Counted from the stretch's first letter, positions 38,636 through 49,426 are shown. The stretch: DNA of 64,000 nucleotides from Conservatibacter flavescens (GCF_002795425.1 NZ_PHHA01000002.1:62001-126000), one strand, 5' to 3'. Made by a program: numbers and translations. Notes: generated by a model from the sequence alone, not told the origin.

Positions 38636-39505
38636 TTATTTAATTAATTTCAACTCTTTGGCGACTTGCTCAATATCGTTGTAGTTATCATTATTGGTTT
38701 CGATAAATTTCTCGGCAGACAGTAAGTTCATGACTTCAGAACTTGAACGGTCAGCTTTCAATAAAGCGGCTTTGACTTTCTCTTTTGTACCGGCACCAAA
38801 TTTGTTATCTACTAAATTAATTGTCCAGTTATAATCATAATATTCAGGGGTAGTGTAAAATGAAACCACTTTGTCATTGTTCACTTTACCTTCTTTTACC
38901 ATTTTATCCCAATATTGCTTATTTACTGCACCAATCTGAACAGTACCAGCTTCAACTAAAGCATAGGTTTTATCATGTGAGCCACTATAAATTGGTTGAG
39001 CTTCTAAATCTTTTTCAGGCACAATACCTGCTTGAGATAAAAAGAAACGTGGCATTAAATGACCAGATGTAGAGCTTTCGCTACCGAATGCAAGAGAATG
39101 CCCTTTGACATCTTGAATATCTTTCACATCATCTAAATTCGCCTGTTTGATGAAAACAGATTGAAATTTTTCATCTTGTGGGCGTTGAGCGATAGCAGAA
39201 GACCCCTCAACTCTAGCGCGTGCTTGTACTCCAGTTAACCCGCCGAACCAAACTAGATCAATTTCACCACGACGAAATGCCGTAACCACAGCGGCATAGT
39301 CAGTCACTGGCACATATTGGACGGTTAATCCGGTTTCTTTACTTAGATAATCTGCGAAGCTATCAAATGAGCGGGTCATTTCGGTCGCATTATAATCAGG
39401 AATGGCACTAATCTTAAAGGTAGTATTCGCGAGAGAAGTTGCTGGGCTAAGTAGAACACTCAATGCAGTAAAACCTGTCGCAAAACTTGCAAACATTTTT
39501 TTCAT
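38636..39505 (-). CDS. PhnD-like periplasmic binding protein (phosphonate or selenate type)
   Basis: This is the periplasmic receptor of the importer. It has 289 residues. I choose the ATG giving MKKMFASFATGFTALSVLLS, preceded by GGAGAAA; an upstream ATG adds 18 residues in front of the signal peptide. Cleavage is expected after SLAN. The family pattern is FKISAIPDYNATEMTRSF, then VQYVPVTDYAAVVTAFRRG and DLVWFGGLTGVQARAR. That last form is the one often annotated as a putative selenate receptor rather than PhnD. No C-P lyase genes are nearby, so phosphonate use is not supported by context. Confidence 0.82.
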   Translation of the reverse strand: MKKMFASFATGFTALSVLLSPATSLANTTFKISAIPDYNATEMTRSFDSFADYLSKETGLTVQYVPVTDYAAVVTAFRRGEIDLVWFGGLTGVQARARVEGSSAIAQRPQDEKFQSVFIKQANLDDVKDIQDVKGHSLAFGSESSTSGHLMPRFFLSQAGIVPEKDLEAQPIYSGSHDKTYALVEAGTVQIGAVNKQYWDKMVKEGKVNNDKVVSFYTTPEYYDYNWTINLVDNKFGAGTKEKVKAALLKADRSSSEVMNLLSAEKFIETNNDNYNDIEQVAKELKLIK

Positions 39506-39762
39506 ATTTTCTCCAAATTTTAAAGGCGCTAACATGTTAGCGTGTTGAGATTTGTTCATTGATAAAAAATGAACGTCATGAAGATACGGGATCTCAATGA
39601 AAAAAACAAGTAATATTTAATCGCTTATTGGCAACACAGAATAAAATCGTTTTCTAGAAAAAGATTTGTCATAATGACCGCACTTTACCCAGTTAAAAAA
39701 GGGGAGTATATTGGTTTTACGGATATTGTATATTTGAAATAAATCAAACGTTTATTATCTGT

Positions 39763-39768
39763 TATAAT
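39763..39768 (+). promoter_or_regulatory. -10 element of xthA
   Basis: A perfect TATAAT sits 31 bases before the xthA ATG. No good -35 lies at 16-18 bases; a TTGAAA is present but 23 bases away. The rest of the 293-base gap holds one uptake signal (39677-39685) and nothing else I can name. Confidence 0.5.
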
Positions 39769-39798
39769 GGCGTTATGGACATAACAGAGGTTTAAAGA

Positions 39799-40599
39799 AT
39801 GAAAGTAATTTCTTTTAATATTAATGGATTGCGTGCAAGGCCACATCAATTACATGAAATCGTTGCGCAACACCAACCGGATATAATCGGTTTGCAAGAA
39901 ATCAAAGTAGATGATGACGCTTTTCCTTATAATTTAGTTGAAAATTTGGGCTATCATATTTTTCATCATGGGCAAAAAGCGCATTATGGCGTGGCATTGT
40001 TAACCAAACAAGAGCCAAAGGCGGTGCGTAAGGGTTTTCCAACAGATGATTCTGATGCGCAAAAACGGATTATTATGGCGGATTTTGAGGGTGAGTTTGG
40101 CGAGTTTACAGTGATTAATGGTTATTTTCCACAAGGTGAAAGCCGTGATCATGCCACTAAATTCCCAGCAAAGGCCAAGTTTTATGAAGATTTGCAGCAA
40201 TATTTAATACAAGAATTACTTGGAAAAAATGTGATTGTTATGGGGGATATGAATATCAGCCCATCAGATTTAGATATTGGCATTGGCGAGGAAAATCGCA
40301 AACGTTGGCTTAAAACAGGCAAATGTTCCTTTTTGCCAGAAGAAAGAGAATGGTATCAACGCTTGTATGATTACGGTTTAGTAGATACATTTCGTGCATT
40401 AAATCCAACAGTGAATAATCAATTTTCATGGTTTGATTATCGTTCAAAAGGCTTTGACGATAATCGAGGGTTGAGGATTGATCATATTTTGGTAAATCAG
40501 AGCTTGGCAACACGTTGTGTGGATGCCGGCATTGATTTACACATTCGAGGGATGGAAAAACCATCGGATCACGCGCCAATTTGGGCGACATTTAAATAA
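39799..40599 (+). CDS. xthA: Exodeoxyribonuclease III
   Basis: XthA is the main AP endonuclease and 3'-phosphatase/exonuclease of base-excision repair. It has 266 residues (E. coli 268). Metal and catalytic motifs are [44 protein letters not shown] and the C-terminal [10 protein letters not shown] with the active-site His. It sits 25 bases upstream of tpx, so repair of oxidised DNA and peroxide removal may be expressed together. Confidence 0.97.
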   Translation: MKVISFNINGLRARPHQLHEIVAQHQPDIIGLQEIKVDDDAFPYNLVENLGYHIFHHGQKAHYGVALLTKQEPKAVRKGFPTDDSDAQKRIIMADFEGEFGEFTVINGYFPQGESRDHATKFPAKAKFYEDLQQYLIQELLGKNVIVMGDMNISPSDLDIGIGEENRKRWLKTGKCSFLPEEREWYQRLYDYGLVDTFRALNPTVNNQFSWFDYRSKGFDDNRGLRIDHILVNQSLATRCVDAGIDLHIRGMEKPSDHAPIWATFK

Positions 40600-40624
40600 A
40601 TATTTTTTATAAAGTGAGGTAAAT

Positions 40625-41122
40625 ATGAGTGTCACATTAGCAGGTAATCCAATTGAAATTCAAGGTGTTTTTCCACAAAAAGGGGACGTTGTCACAGAAT
40701 TGGCATTCACCCAAAATAATTTAGAAGATGTTTCATTAAATACCTTTGCAGGAAAACGCAAAGTACTCAATATTTTTCCAAGTATTGATACGTCGGTTTG
40801 CGCAACGTCTGTACGTAAATTTAATGAACAGGCTGCCAATCTAAGTAATACGGTTGTGCTTTGTATTTCAGCTGATTTGCCTTTTGCTCAAGCGCGTTTC
40901 TGTGGTGCTGAAGGCATTGAAAATGTTTCAACCTTATCCAGTTTTCGTCATGGTGATATCGCTGAAAAATTAGGCGTGGCGATTACTTCTGGCCCATTAA
41001 CCGGCTTATTAGCGCGAGCGGTGATTGTGTTGGATGAAAATAATGTTGTGCTACACAGTGAATTAGTACCAGAGATTAAATCTGAACCTAATTATGTGGA
41101 AGCGATCGCCTGCTTAAGTTAG
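40625..41122 (+). CDS. tpx: Thiol peroxidase, atypical 2-Cys peroxiredoxin
   Basis: Tpx reduces hydrogen and lipid peroxides with electrons from thioredoxin. It has 165 residues. The peroxidatic Cys is in FPSIDTSVCATSVRKFN (about residue 60) and the resolving Cys in ARFCGAEG (about residue 94). The Thr three residues before the peroxidatic Cys is present (DTSVC). Thioredoxin reductase is also encoded in this window (4634-5587). The ATG follows AAAGTGAGGTAAAT. Confidence 0.96.
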   Translation: MSVTLAGNPIEIQGVFPQKGDVVTELAFTQNNLEDVSLNTFAGKRKVLNIFPSIDTSVCATSVRKFNEQAANLSNTVVLCISADLPFAQARFCGAEGIENVSTLSSFRHGDIAEKLGVAITSGPLTGLLARAVIVLDENNVVLHSELVPEIKSEPNYVEAIACLS

Positions 41123-41129
41123 GTATAAA

Positions 41130-41168
41130 AATAGCCCCTCAGACTAAATTTAGTTTTTGAGGGGCAGA
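41130..41168. terminator. Terminator between tpx and ppnN
   Basis: GCCCCTCA (41134-41141) and TGAGGGGC (41158-41165) pair, with a second inner palindrome ACTAAATTTAGT in the loop. A TATTTTTAT tail follows on the - strand, so it mainly ends ppnN. Confidence 0.75.
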
Positions 41169-41185
41169 GTAGAAGATAGCTTGGG

Positions 41186-42547
41186 TTATTTTACTATTTC
41201 ATAACATGGCACATAAGCATCGCCGCCAGGCAGTTTCATGCGATGTTGTTCAACGAAATCACGTAAAACCCGATCAATTTTCGTCATTAACACAGGATCG
41301 CCATGTAATTTGAATGGTCCAAGTTTTTCAATCTTATCCATCGCATCCGGTTTAATATTGCCGGCTACAATGCCTGAAAAAACACGACGTAAATTGGCAA
41401 GTAAATGCATAGCTGGTTGTTCTAAATGTAGGTCGAGATTGGCCATATTATCGTGAGTCGGGATAAAAGGCTGTTGAAATTCTTGATCAATTTTTAGTGA
41501 CCAATTAAAACCGTAAGAATCATGATTTTCAGCTCTTTGGTGTTTGATCTCACTGATAGACTTACGCATTTTACGGGCAACAGTGACAGGGTCATCAATA
41601 ATAATTTCATATAAATCTTGCACTTCCTGACCAAATACCTCGCCAATAAAACGATGAATAGTGTCAAAATAAGCTTCGCTTTCTTTTGGTCCGGTAAGAA
41701 TTAAGGGGATACTTTGTCCTTTATTTGCAGGATCCAGTTTAATGCCCAAAATATATAAAAACTCTTCAAACGTGCCTGGACCACCAGGAAAAATCACTAT
41801 ACCATGTCCCATACGAACAAACGCTTCAAGGCGCTTTTCAATATCAGGCATAATCACTAATTCGGTCACAATAGGATTTGGTGGTTCAGAGGCTATAATG
41901 GACGGCTCTGTAATACCGATAAAGCGACTATTTTTATAGCGTTGGTTAGCATGACCGATAGCCGCGCCTTTCATTGGGGCTTCCATGACGCCGGGTCCAC
42001 AGCCTGTAATAATATTTAATTCACGTAAACCTAACTCCAAACCAACAGCACGGCAGTATTGATATTCAATTTGGTTGATAGAGTGCCCACCCCAACATAC
42101 GACTAAATTAGGATGTTCACCGACAATCAACGCTTTTGCATTGCGTAAAATAGAAAAAACTTGGTTGGTGATAAATTTGGAGTCTTGTAAATTACAAGGA
42201 TTCATACGCTGAGTGAGGACGTTTACAAATAAAATATCACGCAACACGGCAAAAAGATGATATTGAATATTGCGGATAATTTGATTGTCCACAAAAGCAT
42301 CTGCGGGAGGATTATGTAATTCAAGGCTTACTCCGCGTTCGCGCGCGATAAGATGTACATCAAAATCAGGGTACTTACCCAATAATTCACGACTATCATC
42401 AGTGACAGCGCCTGAATTTAATACTGCTAAAGAGCAGTTACGATATAACGTATAAAGTTCTGATTTTGCTTTTTTAGTTAATTGCTCTACTTCTAAATGA
42501 GAAAGCTGATCCATGCTGCCTTTGGGATTCACATAATGTATAGACAT
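41186..42547 (-). CDS. ppnN: Pyrimidine/purine nucleotide 5'-monophosphate nucleosidase
   Basis: PpnN (YgdH) splits nucleoside 5'-monophosphates to base and ribose 5-phosphate, and in E. coli is tuned by (p)ppGpp. It has 453 residues (E. coli 454). The LOG-type Rossmann catalytic motif is [18 protein letters not shown] (near residue 255), with [17 protein letters not shown] and [20 protein letters not shown] before it. N- and C-terminal PpnN extensions are both present. It lies 17 bases after queF on the same strand. Confidence 0.94.
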   Translation of the reverse strand: MSIHYVNPKGSMDQLSHLEVEQLTKKAKSELYTLYRNCSLAVLNSGAVTDDSRELLGKYPDFDVHLIARERGVSLELHNPPADAFVDNQIIRNIQYHLFAVLRDILFVNVLTQRMNPCNLQDSKFITNQVFSILRNAKALIVGEHPNLVVCWGGHSINQIEYQYCRAVGLELGLRELNIITGCGPGVMEAPMKGAAIGHANQRYKNSRFIGITEPSIIASEPPNPIVTELVIMPDIEKRLEAFVRMGHGIVIFPGGPGTFEEFLYILGIKLDPANKGQSIPLILTGPKESEAYFDTIHRFIGEVFGQEVQDLYEIIIDDPVTVARKMRKSISEIKHQRAENHDSYGFNWSLKIDQEFQQPFIPTHDNMANLDLHLEQPAMHLLANLRRVFSGIVAGNIKPDAMDKIEKLGPFKLHGDPVLMTKIDRVLRDFVEQHRMKLPGGDAYVPCYEIVK

Positions 42548-42564
42548 AGTACTCCTTAATGAAT

Positions 42565-43404
42565 TTATTGTCTGGCTAAGCGTAAGTTTACTGGGATTGG
42601 TTCAAAATTGGAACGATAAGGATTAATATCCAAGCCGCCACGTCGTGTATAACGCGCATAAACTGTGAGTTTATCCGGTTTAGCAAATCGCATTAAATCG
42701 CAAAAAATGCGTTCGACACATTGTTCATGAAATTCATTATGCTGACGAAACGCAACGATATAGCGTAATAATTTTTCTCGATCAATTCGTTGACCTACAT
42801 AATGAATTTGCAAGCTCCCCCAGTCTGGTTGGCTGGTAATAAGACAATTTGATTTCAGCAAATGGCTGACTAACCATTCTTCTGTACGATCATCAAAAGT
42901 ACAATTTGTGAGTAACTCGGGATTAAAGTTGTAATCTTGAATTTGGATATCTTGCTGATCGATACATTCACCTTGTAAACGGTGAATCGGGTGTTGATCA
43001 AAAAAATCGAGAGAATGTAACCGCACTTTTACTTTACCTTTGGCACATTGTGCTAAATCTTGCGCGATAGTGCGTTCGACGGTGGCCATGTCTGCAAAAG
43101 GGGTTTGATTAAAGCTGTTTAAATAAAGTTTAAAACTTTTAGATTCAATCAGATTTTCACTTTGATGATCAATTTCTACATCGGCGATGGCCACTTGAGG
43201 CAGTCCTTTAGGGTTTAACCAAGAGATTTCATAAGCTGTCCAAATATCAGCCCCAATAGTAAAAGGTTGAATTTGGATAATATCCAGTTGTTCACGATTG
43301 AGGGCACGAGGAACAGCTTGTAATAATGTTGCATCGTAGAATTCAGTATATGTAGTTTGTTGTCCTAAGGTTAAATAAGACAAGGATTGAGAGTGATAAT
43401 TCAT
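42565..43404 (-). CDS. queF: NADPH-dependent preQ0 reductase
   Basis: QueF reduces 7-cyano-7-deazaguanine to preQ1 for queuosine in tRNA. It has 279 residues from the ATG giving [19 protein letters not shown] (E. coli 282); an upstream ATG at 43452 lies inside the previous gene. It is the long two-domain YqcD type. The catalytic Cys is in [17 protein letters not shown], and the family motif [15 protein letters not shown] and the C-terminal [15 protein letters not shown] are present. Its start overlaps the DUF2310 stop (ATGA), so the two are coupled. Confidence 0.96.
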   Translation of the reverse strand: MNYHSQSLSYLTLGQQTTYTEFYDATLLQAVPRALNREQLDIIQIQPFTIGADIWTAYEISWLNPKGLPQVAIADVEIDHQSENLIESKSFKLYLNSFNQTPFADMATVERTIAQDLAQCAKGKVKVRLHSLDFFDQHPIHRLQGECIDQQDIQIQDYNFNPELLTNCTFDDRTEEWLVSHLLKSNCLITSQPDWGSLQIHYVGQRIDREKLLRYIVAFRQHNEFHEQCVERIFCDLMRFAKPDKLTVYARYTRRGGLDINPYRSNFEPIPVNLRLARQ

Positions 43405-44192
43405 TTTTGATAATGCCAAGATAGATTCGAAACAAGGCGACAATGGTCGCATTTAAAATGAAAAAGGTCAAAAAGTGGTTTTTCTAAACGCCAATTCCCC
43501 TGACAAATGGGGCAACGGCGTTGTTGTTCAGTGTGTAAATTTTCGCCTCCTACTCGATATAGATAATAGTATGTCGGTGTATTGGTATGCTTTTCTATCG
43601 CTTGTGCAAGATAGTAGCCATGTTTAAACAAATTGCTGTCAGGATGAGAAATTTCATATAGCGCTTGTTGTTCTAATACTGCACCATTCATTTGTAATTG
43701 ATCACAGGCTTGCCAATTTTCTTGCCACTTAATTATATCCATACTTAAGTGCGGTTGATTTTTTAATTTTTTATAGAGAGGAATAGGGAGAAAATCATCG
43801 CCACTGTGCAAGGGGGAACAAGATTGTAAATAAGTAGTGTATAAAATCTGCCAGCTAGATTGATTACCACGATAAGTTGTATCGGAATTAAAATCATCAG
43901 CGACAATTTGAAAACTATCAAATAATAATCCAGCATGCTCTGCTTGTTCTAAAACAAGATCTACCTCGATATTATTATAGTCAGGTAATAAACTATTTTG
44001 CTCAGGGCAAATGACTCTGACGGCAAAGCCGTGTTCGCCTTCTTGCTCAGCATAAAACAGCGGAATTTCACGTCCGATAATTTGCCCATTATAACGCCAT
44101 TGCTCAATAATTTGGTTAATTAAATAAGCTTGATTAGCTAACAAGGAAGCATGGGTATTGTTATAACGAAAAAATACATCGGTAATATACAT
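43401..44192 (-). CDS. DUF2310 zinc-ribbon protein
   Basis: This is a 263-residue conserved protein of unknown role, described as a Zn-ribbon and possibly nucleic-acid-binding. The C-terminal zinc knuckle is visible: [10 protein letters not shown] and [11 protein letters not shown] (C-x2-C twice, residues about 227-253). The N-terminal part has no motif I recognise. Translational coupling to queF suggests a link to tRNA modification, but this is inference. A similar neighbour pair is recalled in H. influenzae (HI1291-HI1292). Confidence 0.8.
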   Translation of the reverse strand: MYITDVFFRYNNTHASLLANQAYLINQIIEQWRYNGQIIGREIPLFYAEQEGEHGFAVRVICPEQNSLLPDYNNIEVDLVLEQAEHAGLLFDSFQIVADDFNSDTTYRGNQSSWQILYTTYLQSCSPLHSGDDFLPIPLYKKLKNQPHLSMDIIKWQENWQACDQLQMNGAVLEQQALYEISHPDSNLFKHGYYLAQAIEKHTNTPTYYYLYRVGGENLHTEQQRRCPICQGNWRLEKPLFDLFHFKCDHCRLVSNLSWHYQK

Positions 44193-44290
44193 GGGCGGAT
44201 AATCCTTTAGTTATAAACTCGGCTCTCGACATATTGCCGAGTTAAGCTAATGTAAGCACTTTAGACTCGCATGTACAGATAATGGAGGAT

Positions 44291-45151
44291 TCAAAGAAAT
44301 AAATCAATAATTTGTTGTGCTTTTTCGATATATTCACCTTGATAGCGATGGCTGAAATTGAGCAAATAGTAAAGTTGATAAATAGGTTTACGCTGCGCAT
44401 ACCCTTCATCAAGGGGATAAACTCGATGATAGGCTTCATAAAAGTGCGGTGAAAATGGAGAAAATAATTCACTAAAAGCGATGTCACATTCTCGATCCCC
44501 CCAATAACAAGCCGGATCATAAACAATAATGCCCTGATTTGTCGCACCATAGTTTTTTGCCCATAAATCGCCATGTAGCAAAGCAGGGGAGGGATTATGT
44601 TTAGCCAGTTGAGCGGCAATTGCTTGAGTAATATGGGTAACATCACCAAATTCAATGTTTTTTTCTTTGCAAAGTTGTAGCTGCCAACCGATGCGCTGTT
44701 CGCTGAAAAAAGTGGCCCAGTTAGTTTTCCATTCATTAGGCTGATGTACTTTGCCAAGCCATGTGTCAAAATCTAACCCATATTTATCTTGCTGTTTCCA
44801 TTGATGTAATTGAGCAATTTTTTCTCCAAACTCTGTCATATCACTAGAAAGAGGTGAGGTTTGAAATGTAAACGCTTCAAGTAATAAAAAAGCATGAGTA
44901 GTTGAGCAGCCAATACCATAAACACGAGGTACATGTATGGTGTGGCTTTTGGCGAGTAAGTCTAGTTGATCTGCCTCTGCACGAAACATCGAACGATAGG
45001 ATTTTTCATTTACTTTCACAAAAACAGGTTGAATACCATCATCAATAATCCATGCTTCATGGGTTTCTCCAGACAAAACTGGCGTTTTTTGCTTGATGTT
45101 GTAATAGGCACCAAATTGATCTGCTAATACTTGAGAAATCGCTTTCCACAT
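44291..45151 (-). CDS. Fructosamine kinase family protein (YniA-like)
   Basis: This kinase phosphorylates a sugar-amine adduct, probably starting deglycation of proteins. It has 286 residues from the ATG giving MWKAISQVLADQFG, as in E. coli YniA; an upstream ATG would add 14 residues. The aminoglycoside-phosphotransferase fold shows the catalytic loop LLHGDLWAKNYG and the metal-binding VYDPACYWGDRECDIAF. The segment WATFFSEQRIGWQLQLCKEK is also typical. Divergent from thrS. Confidence 0.88.
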   Translation of the reverse strand: MWKAISQVLADQFGAYYNIKQKTPVLSGETHEAWIIDDGIQPVFVKVNEKSYRSMFRAEADQLDLLAKSHTIHVPRVYGIGCSTTHAFLLLEAFTFQTSPLSSDMTEFGEKIAQLHQWKQQDKYGLDFDTWLGKVHQPNEWKTNWATFFSEQRIGWQLQLCKEKNIEFGDVTHITQAIAAQLAKHNPSPALLHGDLWAKNYGATNQGIIVYDPACYWGDRECDIAFSELFSPFSPHFYEAYHRVYPLDEGYAQRKPIYQLYYLLNFSHRYQGEYIEKAQQIIDLFL

Positions 45152-45278
45152 AATCGCCCCCTTAGTTTGTGCATTAAGGATTGGCTTTATCATAAAGGAA
45201 TTTGCAAAAAAATAACGTGATTTAGTTCAAAATTTTGGGGTTTTATATGAGATTATGTTAAAATATTTGTCAATTTCT

Positions 45279-45327
45279 ACCGCACTTTCTTTGTTGCACA
45301 GTACGTAACAAAAGTGCGGTAGGATTT
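45279..45327 (+). terminator. Uptake-signal hairpin and terminator in the thrS leader
   Basis: ACCGCACTTT (45279-45288) and AAAGTGCGGT (45311-45320) are perfect inverted uptake signals, followed by AGGATTTTTT. It is an intrinsic terminator shape about 70 bases before the thrS ATG and downstream of a possible -10 around 45257-45264. It could end stray upstream transcripts or act as an attenuator. Confidence 0.6.
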
Positions 45328-45395
45328 TTTGATGTTTATATTCAATTAATCACAAGTTGCCTTGCGTATGGGCGACCACTGTAAAAGGACAAATT

Positions 45396-47327
45396 ATGCC
45401 AATTATTACTTTACCCGACGGTTCACAACGTCAATTCGATAATCCAATCTCCGTATTAGAAGTTGCGCAAAATATCGGTGCAGGTTTAGCTAAAGCAACG
45501 ATTGCTGGACGTGTTAATGGTGTGCGCAAAGATGCTTGCGACCTCATTACAGAAGATAGCACTCTTGAAATTATTACCGCCAAAGACGAAGACGGTTTGG
45601 AGATTATTCGCCATTCATGTGCTCACTTATTAGGACATGCTATTAAACAATTATTCCCAGATGTGAAAATGGCTATTGGGCCGACCATTGAAAATGGCTT
45701 TTATTATGATGTGGATTTAGATCGTTCTTTGACTCAAGAAGATATTGAGGCTTTAGAGAAGCGCATGTTGGAATTGGCAAAAACCAATTATGACGTCGTG
45801 AAAAAAGTGGTAAGCTGGCAAGAGGCACGCGATACTTTTGAACAACGTGGCGAGCCGTACAAAATGGCTATTCTTGATGAAAATATCGAGAAAACAGCGA
45901 CACCAGCTTTGTATCATCATGAAGAATATGTGGATATGTGTCGTGGACCGCACGTACCGAATATGCGTTTTTGTCATCATTTTAAACTACAAAAAATTGC
46001 TGGCGCGTATTGGCGTGGTGATGCGAAAAATAAAATGTTACAGCGTATTTACGGTACAGCGTGGGCAGATAAAAAACAACTTGCCGACTATTTACAACGT
46101 TTAGAAGAAGCGGCAAAACGGGATCATCGTAAAATCGGTAAAGCGCTTGATTTATATCATATGCAGGAAGAAGCACCGGGCATGGTGTTCTGGCATAATG
46201 ACGGTTGGACTATTTTCCGTGAGCTTGAAACTTTTGTGCGTACCAAGTTAAAAGAGTATGATTATCAGGAAGTGAAAGGGCCGTTTATGATGGATCGTGT
46301 ACTGTGGGAGCGGACAGGACACTGGCAAAATTATGGTGATCTCATGTTTACTACCTCATCAGAGAACCGTGAATATGCCATTAAACCAATGAATTGTCCG
46401 GGTCATGTACAAATTTTTAATCAAGGGTTGAAATCATATCGTGATTTGCCGATTCGTATGGCTGAATTCGGTTCTTGTCATCGCAATGAGCCGTCAGGTT
46501 CTTTGCATGGTTTAATGCGTGTGCGTGGTTTCACTCAAGATGATGCGCATATTTTCTGTACCGAAGATCAAATCGAAAGCGAAGTAACCAGCTGTATCCG
46601 TATGGTTTATGATATTTACAGCACTTTCGGCTTTGAAAATATCCAAGTGAAATTATCTACTCGCCCAGAAAAACGTATCGGTGCGGACGAAATGTGGGAT
46701 CGCGCTGAAGAAGGTTTAGCGAATGCCTTAAAACATAACGGCTTGGAATATGAAATCCAAGAGGGCGAAGGGGCATTCTATGGACCAAAAATTGAATTTG
46801 CTTTGCGTGATTGTTTAGATCGTGAATGGCAATGCGGTACGATTCAATTAGACTTTGCGTTACCAGGGCGTTTAAATGCCTCTTATGTAGCAGAAGATAA
46901 CGATCGTAAAACGCCAGTGATGATTCACCGTGCGATTTTGGGATCTATTGAGCGTTTTATCGGTATTATTACCGAAGAATACGCGGGCTTCTTCCCTGCA
47001 TGGTTGGCGCCAGTACAAGCGGTAGTCATGAATATTACTGACAGCCAATCGGACTATGTTAACCGCGTGGTGAAAAAATTATCCGATGCAGGCTTACGAG
47101 TGAAATCCGATTTACGTAATGAAAAAATCGGTTTCAAAATCCGTGAACATACCTTACGCCGTGTGCCATATATGTTAGTTTGTGGCGACAAAGAAATCGA
47201 AGCGGGCAAAATCGCCGTGCGTACCCGTAAAGGGGCGGATCTTGGAGCCATTGATGTGGATGAATTTGTTGAAATTCTGAAAAAACAAGTTCGTGCGCGT
47301 GAACTTAAATTGTTGAATGAAGAATAA
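45396..47327 (+). CDS. thrS: Threonyl-tRNA synthetase
   Basis: ThrS charges tRNA-Thr and edits mischarged serine. It has 643 residues from the ATG giving [14 protein letters not shown] (E. coli 642); an upstream ATG adds 13 residues unlike the family. Domains in order are TGS (1-62), editing with [10 protein letters not shown] and the later CRGPH, class II catalytic core (about 240-535) with [10 protein letters not shown] and [16 protein letters not shown] carrying zinc ligands, and the C-terminal anticodon-binding domain from about 540. The leader carries an uptake-signal hairpin. Confidence 0.97.
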   Translation: MPIITLPDGSQRQFDNPISVLEVAQNIGAGLAKATIAGRVNGVRKDACDLITEDSTLEIITAKDEDGLEIIRHSCAHLLGHAIKQLFPDVKMAIGPTIENGFYYDVDLDRSLTQEDIEALEKRMLELAKTNYDVVKKVVSWQEARDTFEQRGEPYKMAILDENIEKTATPALYHHEEYVDMCRGPHVPNMRFCHHFKLQKIAGAYWRGDAKNKMLQRIYGTAWADKKQLADYLQRLEEAAKRDHRKIGKALDLYHMQEEAPGMVFWHNDGWTIFRELETFVRTKLKEYDYQEVKGPFMMDRVLWERTGHWQNYGDLMFTTSSENREYAIKPMNCPGHVQIFNQGLKSYRDLPIRMAEFGSCHRNEPSGSLHGLMRVRGFTQDDAHIFCTEDQIESEVTSCIRMVYDIYSTFGFENIQVKLSTRPEKRIGADEMWDRAEEGLANALKHNGLEYEIQEGEGAFYGPKIEFALRDCLDREWQCGTIQLDFALPGRLNASYVAEDNDRKTPVMIHRAILGSIERFIGIITEEYAGFFPAWLAPVQAVVMNITDSQSDYVNRVVKKLSDAGLRVKSDLRNEKIGFKIREHTLRRVPYMLVCGDKEIEAGKIAVRTRKGADLGAIDVDEFVEILKKQVRARELKLLNEE

Positions 47328-47360
47328 GCATATTCATCAACAAGGCTAATGTGAATTTAG

Positions 47361-47386
47361 GGACAACAAATATGTTGTCCTTTATT
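47361..47386 (+). terminator. Terminator after thrS
   Basis: GGACAACA (47361-47368) and TGTTGTCC (47373-47380) pair perfectly around AATA and are followed by TTTATTC. Confidence 0.8.
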
Positions 47387-47528
47387 CATTTATGGATTTC
47401 AAATCGAGCATTCTGCTTTTCCTCTACTTGAATGATTGTTAATGAAAAATCATCTTCTTTAATAAAAAAATTATGATCCTATTTATCTTTAATGGTATCC
47501 TTTGCAAGATTATTTTTATATATAAGGC

Positions 47529-48617
47529 ATGAATATGTGGCTAAGCTTAATTTTGACCTTTGTATGTGCATTCTTAGCTTTAATTGTAATAAGACCTTTG
47601 GCAATTAAAGTTGGGCTAGTTGATAAGCCTAATTACCGCAAACGCCATCAAGGGGCGATTCCGTTAATTGGCGGTATTTCATTATTTATTGGTAATTTAT
47701 GTTTCTATTTATTGGAATGGGAACAAACGCGTTTACCTTATTTATATTTGTTTTGTATCTTTGTGCTATTGGTTATCGGTGTACTAGATGATCGTTTTGA
47801 CATCAGTCCGTTTTTGCGAGCAGGGATTCAAGCGGGATTAGCGATTTTAATGATCTACTGGGGCGATATCTATTTAAATAATCTCGGGCAAGTTATTGGG
47901 CCGTTTCAGGTGCAACTAGGATTTATCGGGATTATTATTACCATTTTCGCCACCATCGCAGTCATTAATGCATTTAATATGATTGATGGAATAGACGGGC
48001 TATTAGGTGGGCTGTCTAGTGTTTCTTTTGCCGCTATTGGTATTTTAATGCTTCGAGATAATCAAATCGATCTCGCGGTTTGGTGTTTTGCCCTAATTTT
48101 GGCGATTTTGCCTTATGCGCTGTTTAACCTGAGTGTTTTTGGCGTGGCGCGTAAAGTATTTATGGGGGACTCAGGCAGTACGTTAATTGGCTTTACTATG
48201 ATTTGGATCTTGTTATTGAGTACTCAAGGGCAAGGACACCCTATGAATCCTGTTACTGCGCTATGGGTTATCGCTATTCCATTGATTGATATGGTCGCAA
48301 TTATTTTCCGTCGATTGAAAAAAGGCAAAAGTCCGTTTCGTCCAGATCGTTTGCATATTCATCACTTAATGGTAAGAGCGGGTCTTTCTCATCGCCAAGC
48401 ATTTTTTGTGATTACATTTTTTGCCGCATTATGTGCAGGGTTTGGGATATTAGGCGAAGTTTATTATATTAATCAATGGGTGATGTTTAGCTTATTTATT
48501 GGTTTATTCTTTATGTATTCATATTCTATTGTGCATGCTTGGCGAGTAACACGCTGGATACGTCGACTTAAACGCCGATCTTTACGTCGCCAATATGCAC
48601 AACAATCAACAAAGTAG
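47529..48617 (+). CDS. wecA: Undecaprenyl-phosphate GlcNAc-1-phosphate transferase
   Basis: WecA starts surface-polysaccharide synthesis (O antigen or enterobacterial common antigen) by loading GlcNAc-1-P on undecaprenyl phosphate. It has 362 residues with about 10-11 hydrophobic segments. Family motifs are KPNYRKRHQGAIPLIGGISL, the catalytic Asp motifs VLDDRFDISPFLRAGIQ and NAFNMIDGIDGLLGGLSS, FMGDSGSTLIGF and the C-terminal RPDRLHIHHLM histidine motif. A wzz gene follows nine bases later, but the remaining pathway genes expected downstream are replaced by unrelated DNA. Confidence 0.94.
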   Translation: MNMWLSLILTFVCAFLALIVIRPLAIKVGLVDKPNYRKRHQGAIPLIGGISLFIGNLCFYLLEWEQTRLPYLYLFCIFVLLVIGVLDDRFDISPFLRAGIQAGLAILMIYWGDIYLNNLGQVIGPFQVQLGFIGIIITIFATIAVINAFNMIDGIDGLLGGLSSVSFAAIGILMLRDNQIDLAVWCFALILAILPYALFNLSVFGVARKVFMGDSGSTLIGFTMIWILLLSTQGQGHPMNPVTALWVIAIPLIDMVAIIFRRLKKGKSPFRPDRLHIHHLMVRAGLSHRQAFFVITFFAALCAGFGILGEVYYINQWVMFSLFIGLFFMYSYSIVHAWRVTRWIRRLKRRSLRRQYAQQSTK

Positions 48618-48625
48618 GGAAGTTT

Positions 48626-49426
48626 ATGTCAGAAATTGAAAGCAACGAAAACATACAAACTAAAGCCAAAGCGCCTTGGGGAATGCGAAGTTTATTCATT
48701 GTATTATTCATATTACTAGGTGGAATAGTGGGGGGCGGATTTGGGTATTTGCACCCTAACAAAGGAATGACTGAAGCTAAAATTGAGGCGCCGCGTATTG
48801 CAGATTTAAATAATTATTTTTCGTTATTTAGTACATACCGTTTAGTCAATGATGATGCCAAAATGAGTGATGAAGCCGTGAGCGAATTTGTCTATCAGGA
48901 GTTCCTAAAGCAACTCAATTCATCAGAGCTATTAAAGAATTATTTACGTGAGCATGATTTTATTGAGGTACTAACAAAAGTTACAGGTAACTCGACAGAT
49001 CAAGAGGTACAAAATGTATCTGCATTATTTCATGTAGAAACGCATGCGAATGTGACGACGATTTATCTCAAGAATTTGACGAATAATATATCTGTGTCTG
49101 AAGACATGATAAAAGGGTTACTTCGTGCAGCGGGTGAGCAGACTAAAACATTGTTATATGCTGATTTAATTGGGAAATGGCGAAATTTATTTCAACAAGT
49201 CAAAAATGCAGCAGACAATAATTTAGGGGATCTTTGGAAGGGAAAATTGCAGATGATGATGTCTGTTCAGCCACTTGATGATCAACTAAGCGCTTATCGT
49301 ATCGTTGAAGGCCCTACATTTTTGCAACCCGCTATGCCAAATATGCTTTACTGGGGAGCAATAGGTAGCTGTTTAGGACTTGTTCTAGGCTTTTTATTAA
49401 GTCTGATTTTTGTAAGACGCTGGTAA
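48626..49426 (+). CDS. Wzz-family polysaccharide chain-length determinant
   Basis: This inner-membrane polysaccharide co-polymerase sets chain length of a Wzy-made glycan. It has 266 residues, with one helix at about 24-44 (SLFIVLFILLGGIVGGGFGY), a periplasmic helical domain, and a second helix at about 240-262 followed by a short RRW tail. The typical Pro-Gly-rich segment near the second helix is represented by GPTFLQPAMPN. Similarity to WzzE is at fold and layout level. It is probably co-transcribed with wecA. The last gene of clear Pasteurellaceae origin before the island. Confidence 0.8.
   Translation: MSEIESNENIQTKAKAPWGMRSLFIVLFILLGGIVGGGFGYLHPNKGMTEAKIEAPRIADLNNYFSLFSTYRLVNDDAKMSDEAVSEFVYQEFLKQLNSSELLKNYLREHDFIEVLTKVTGNSTDQEVQNVSALFHVETHANVTTIYLKNLTNNISVSEDMIKGLLRAAGEQTKTLLYADLIGKWRNLFQQVKNAADNNLGDLWKGKLQMMMSVQPLDDQLSAYRIVEGPTFLQPAMPNMLYWGAIGSCLGLVLGFLLSLIFVRRW

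Noticed and set aside
44242-44769. 175-codon open frame on the - strand
   Set aside because: It overlaps the fructosamine-kinase-like gene in another frame; the kinase motifs are in the other frame.
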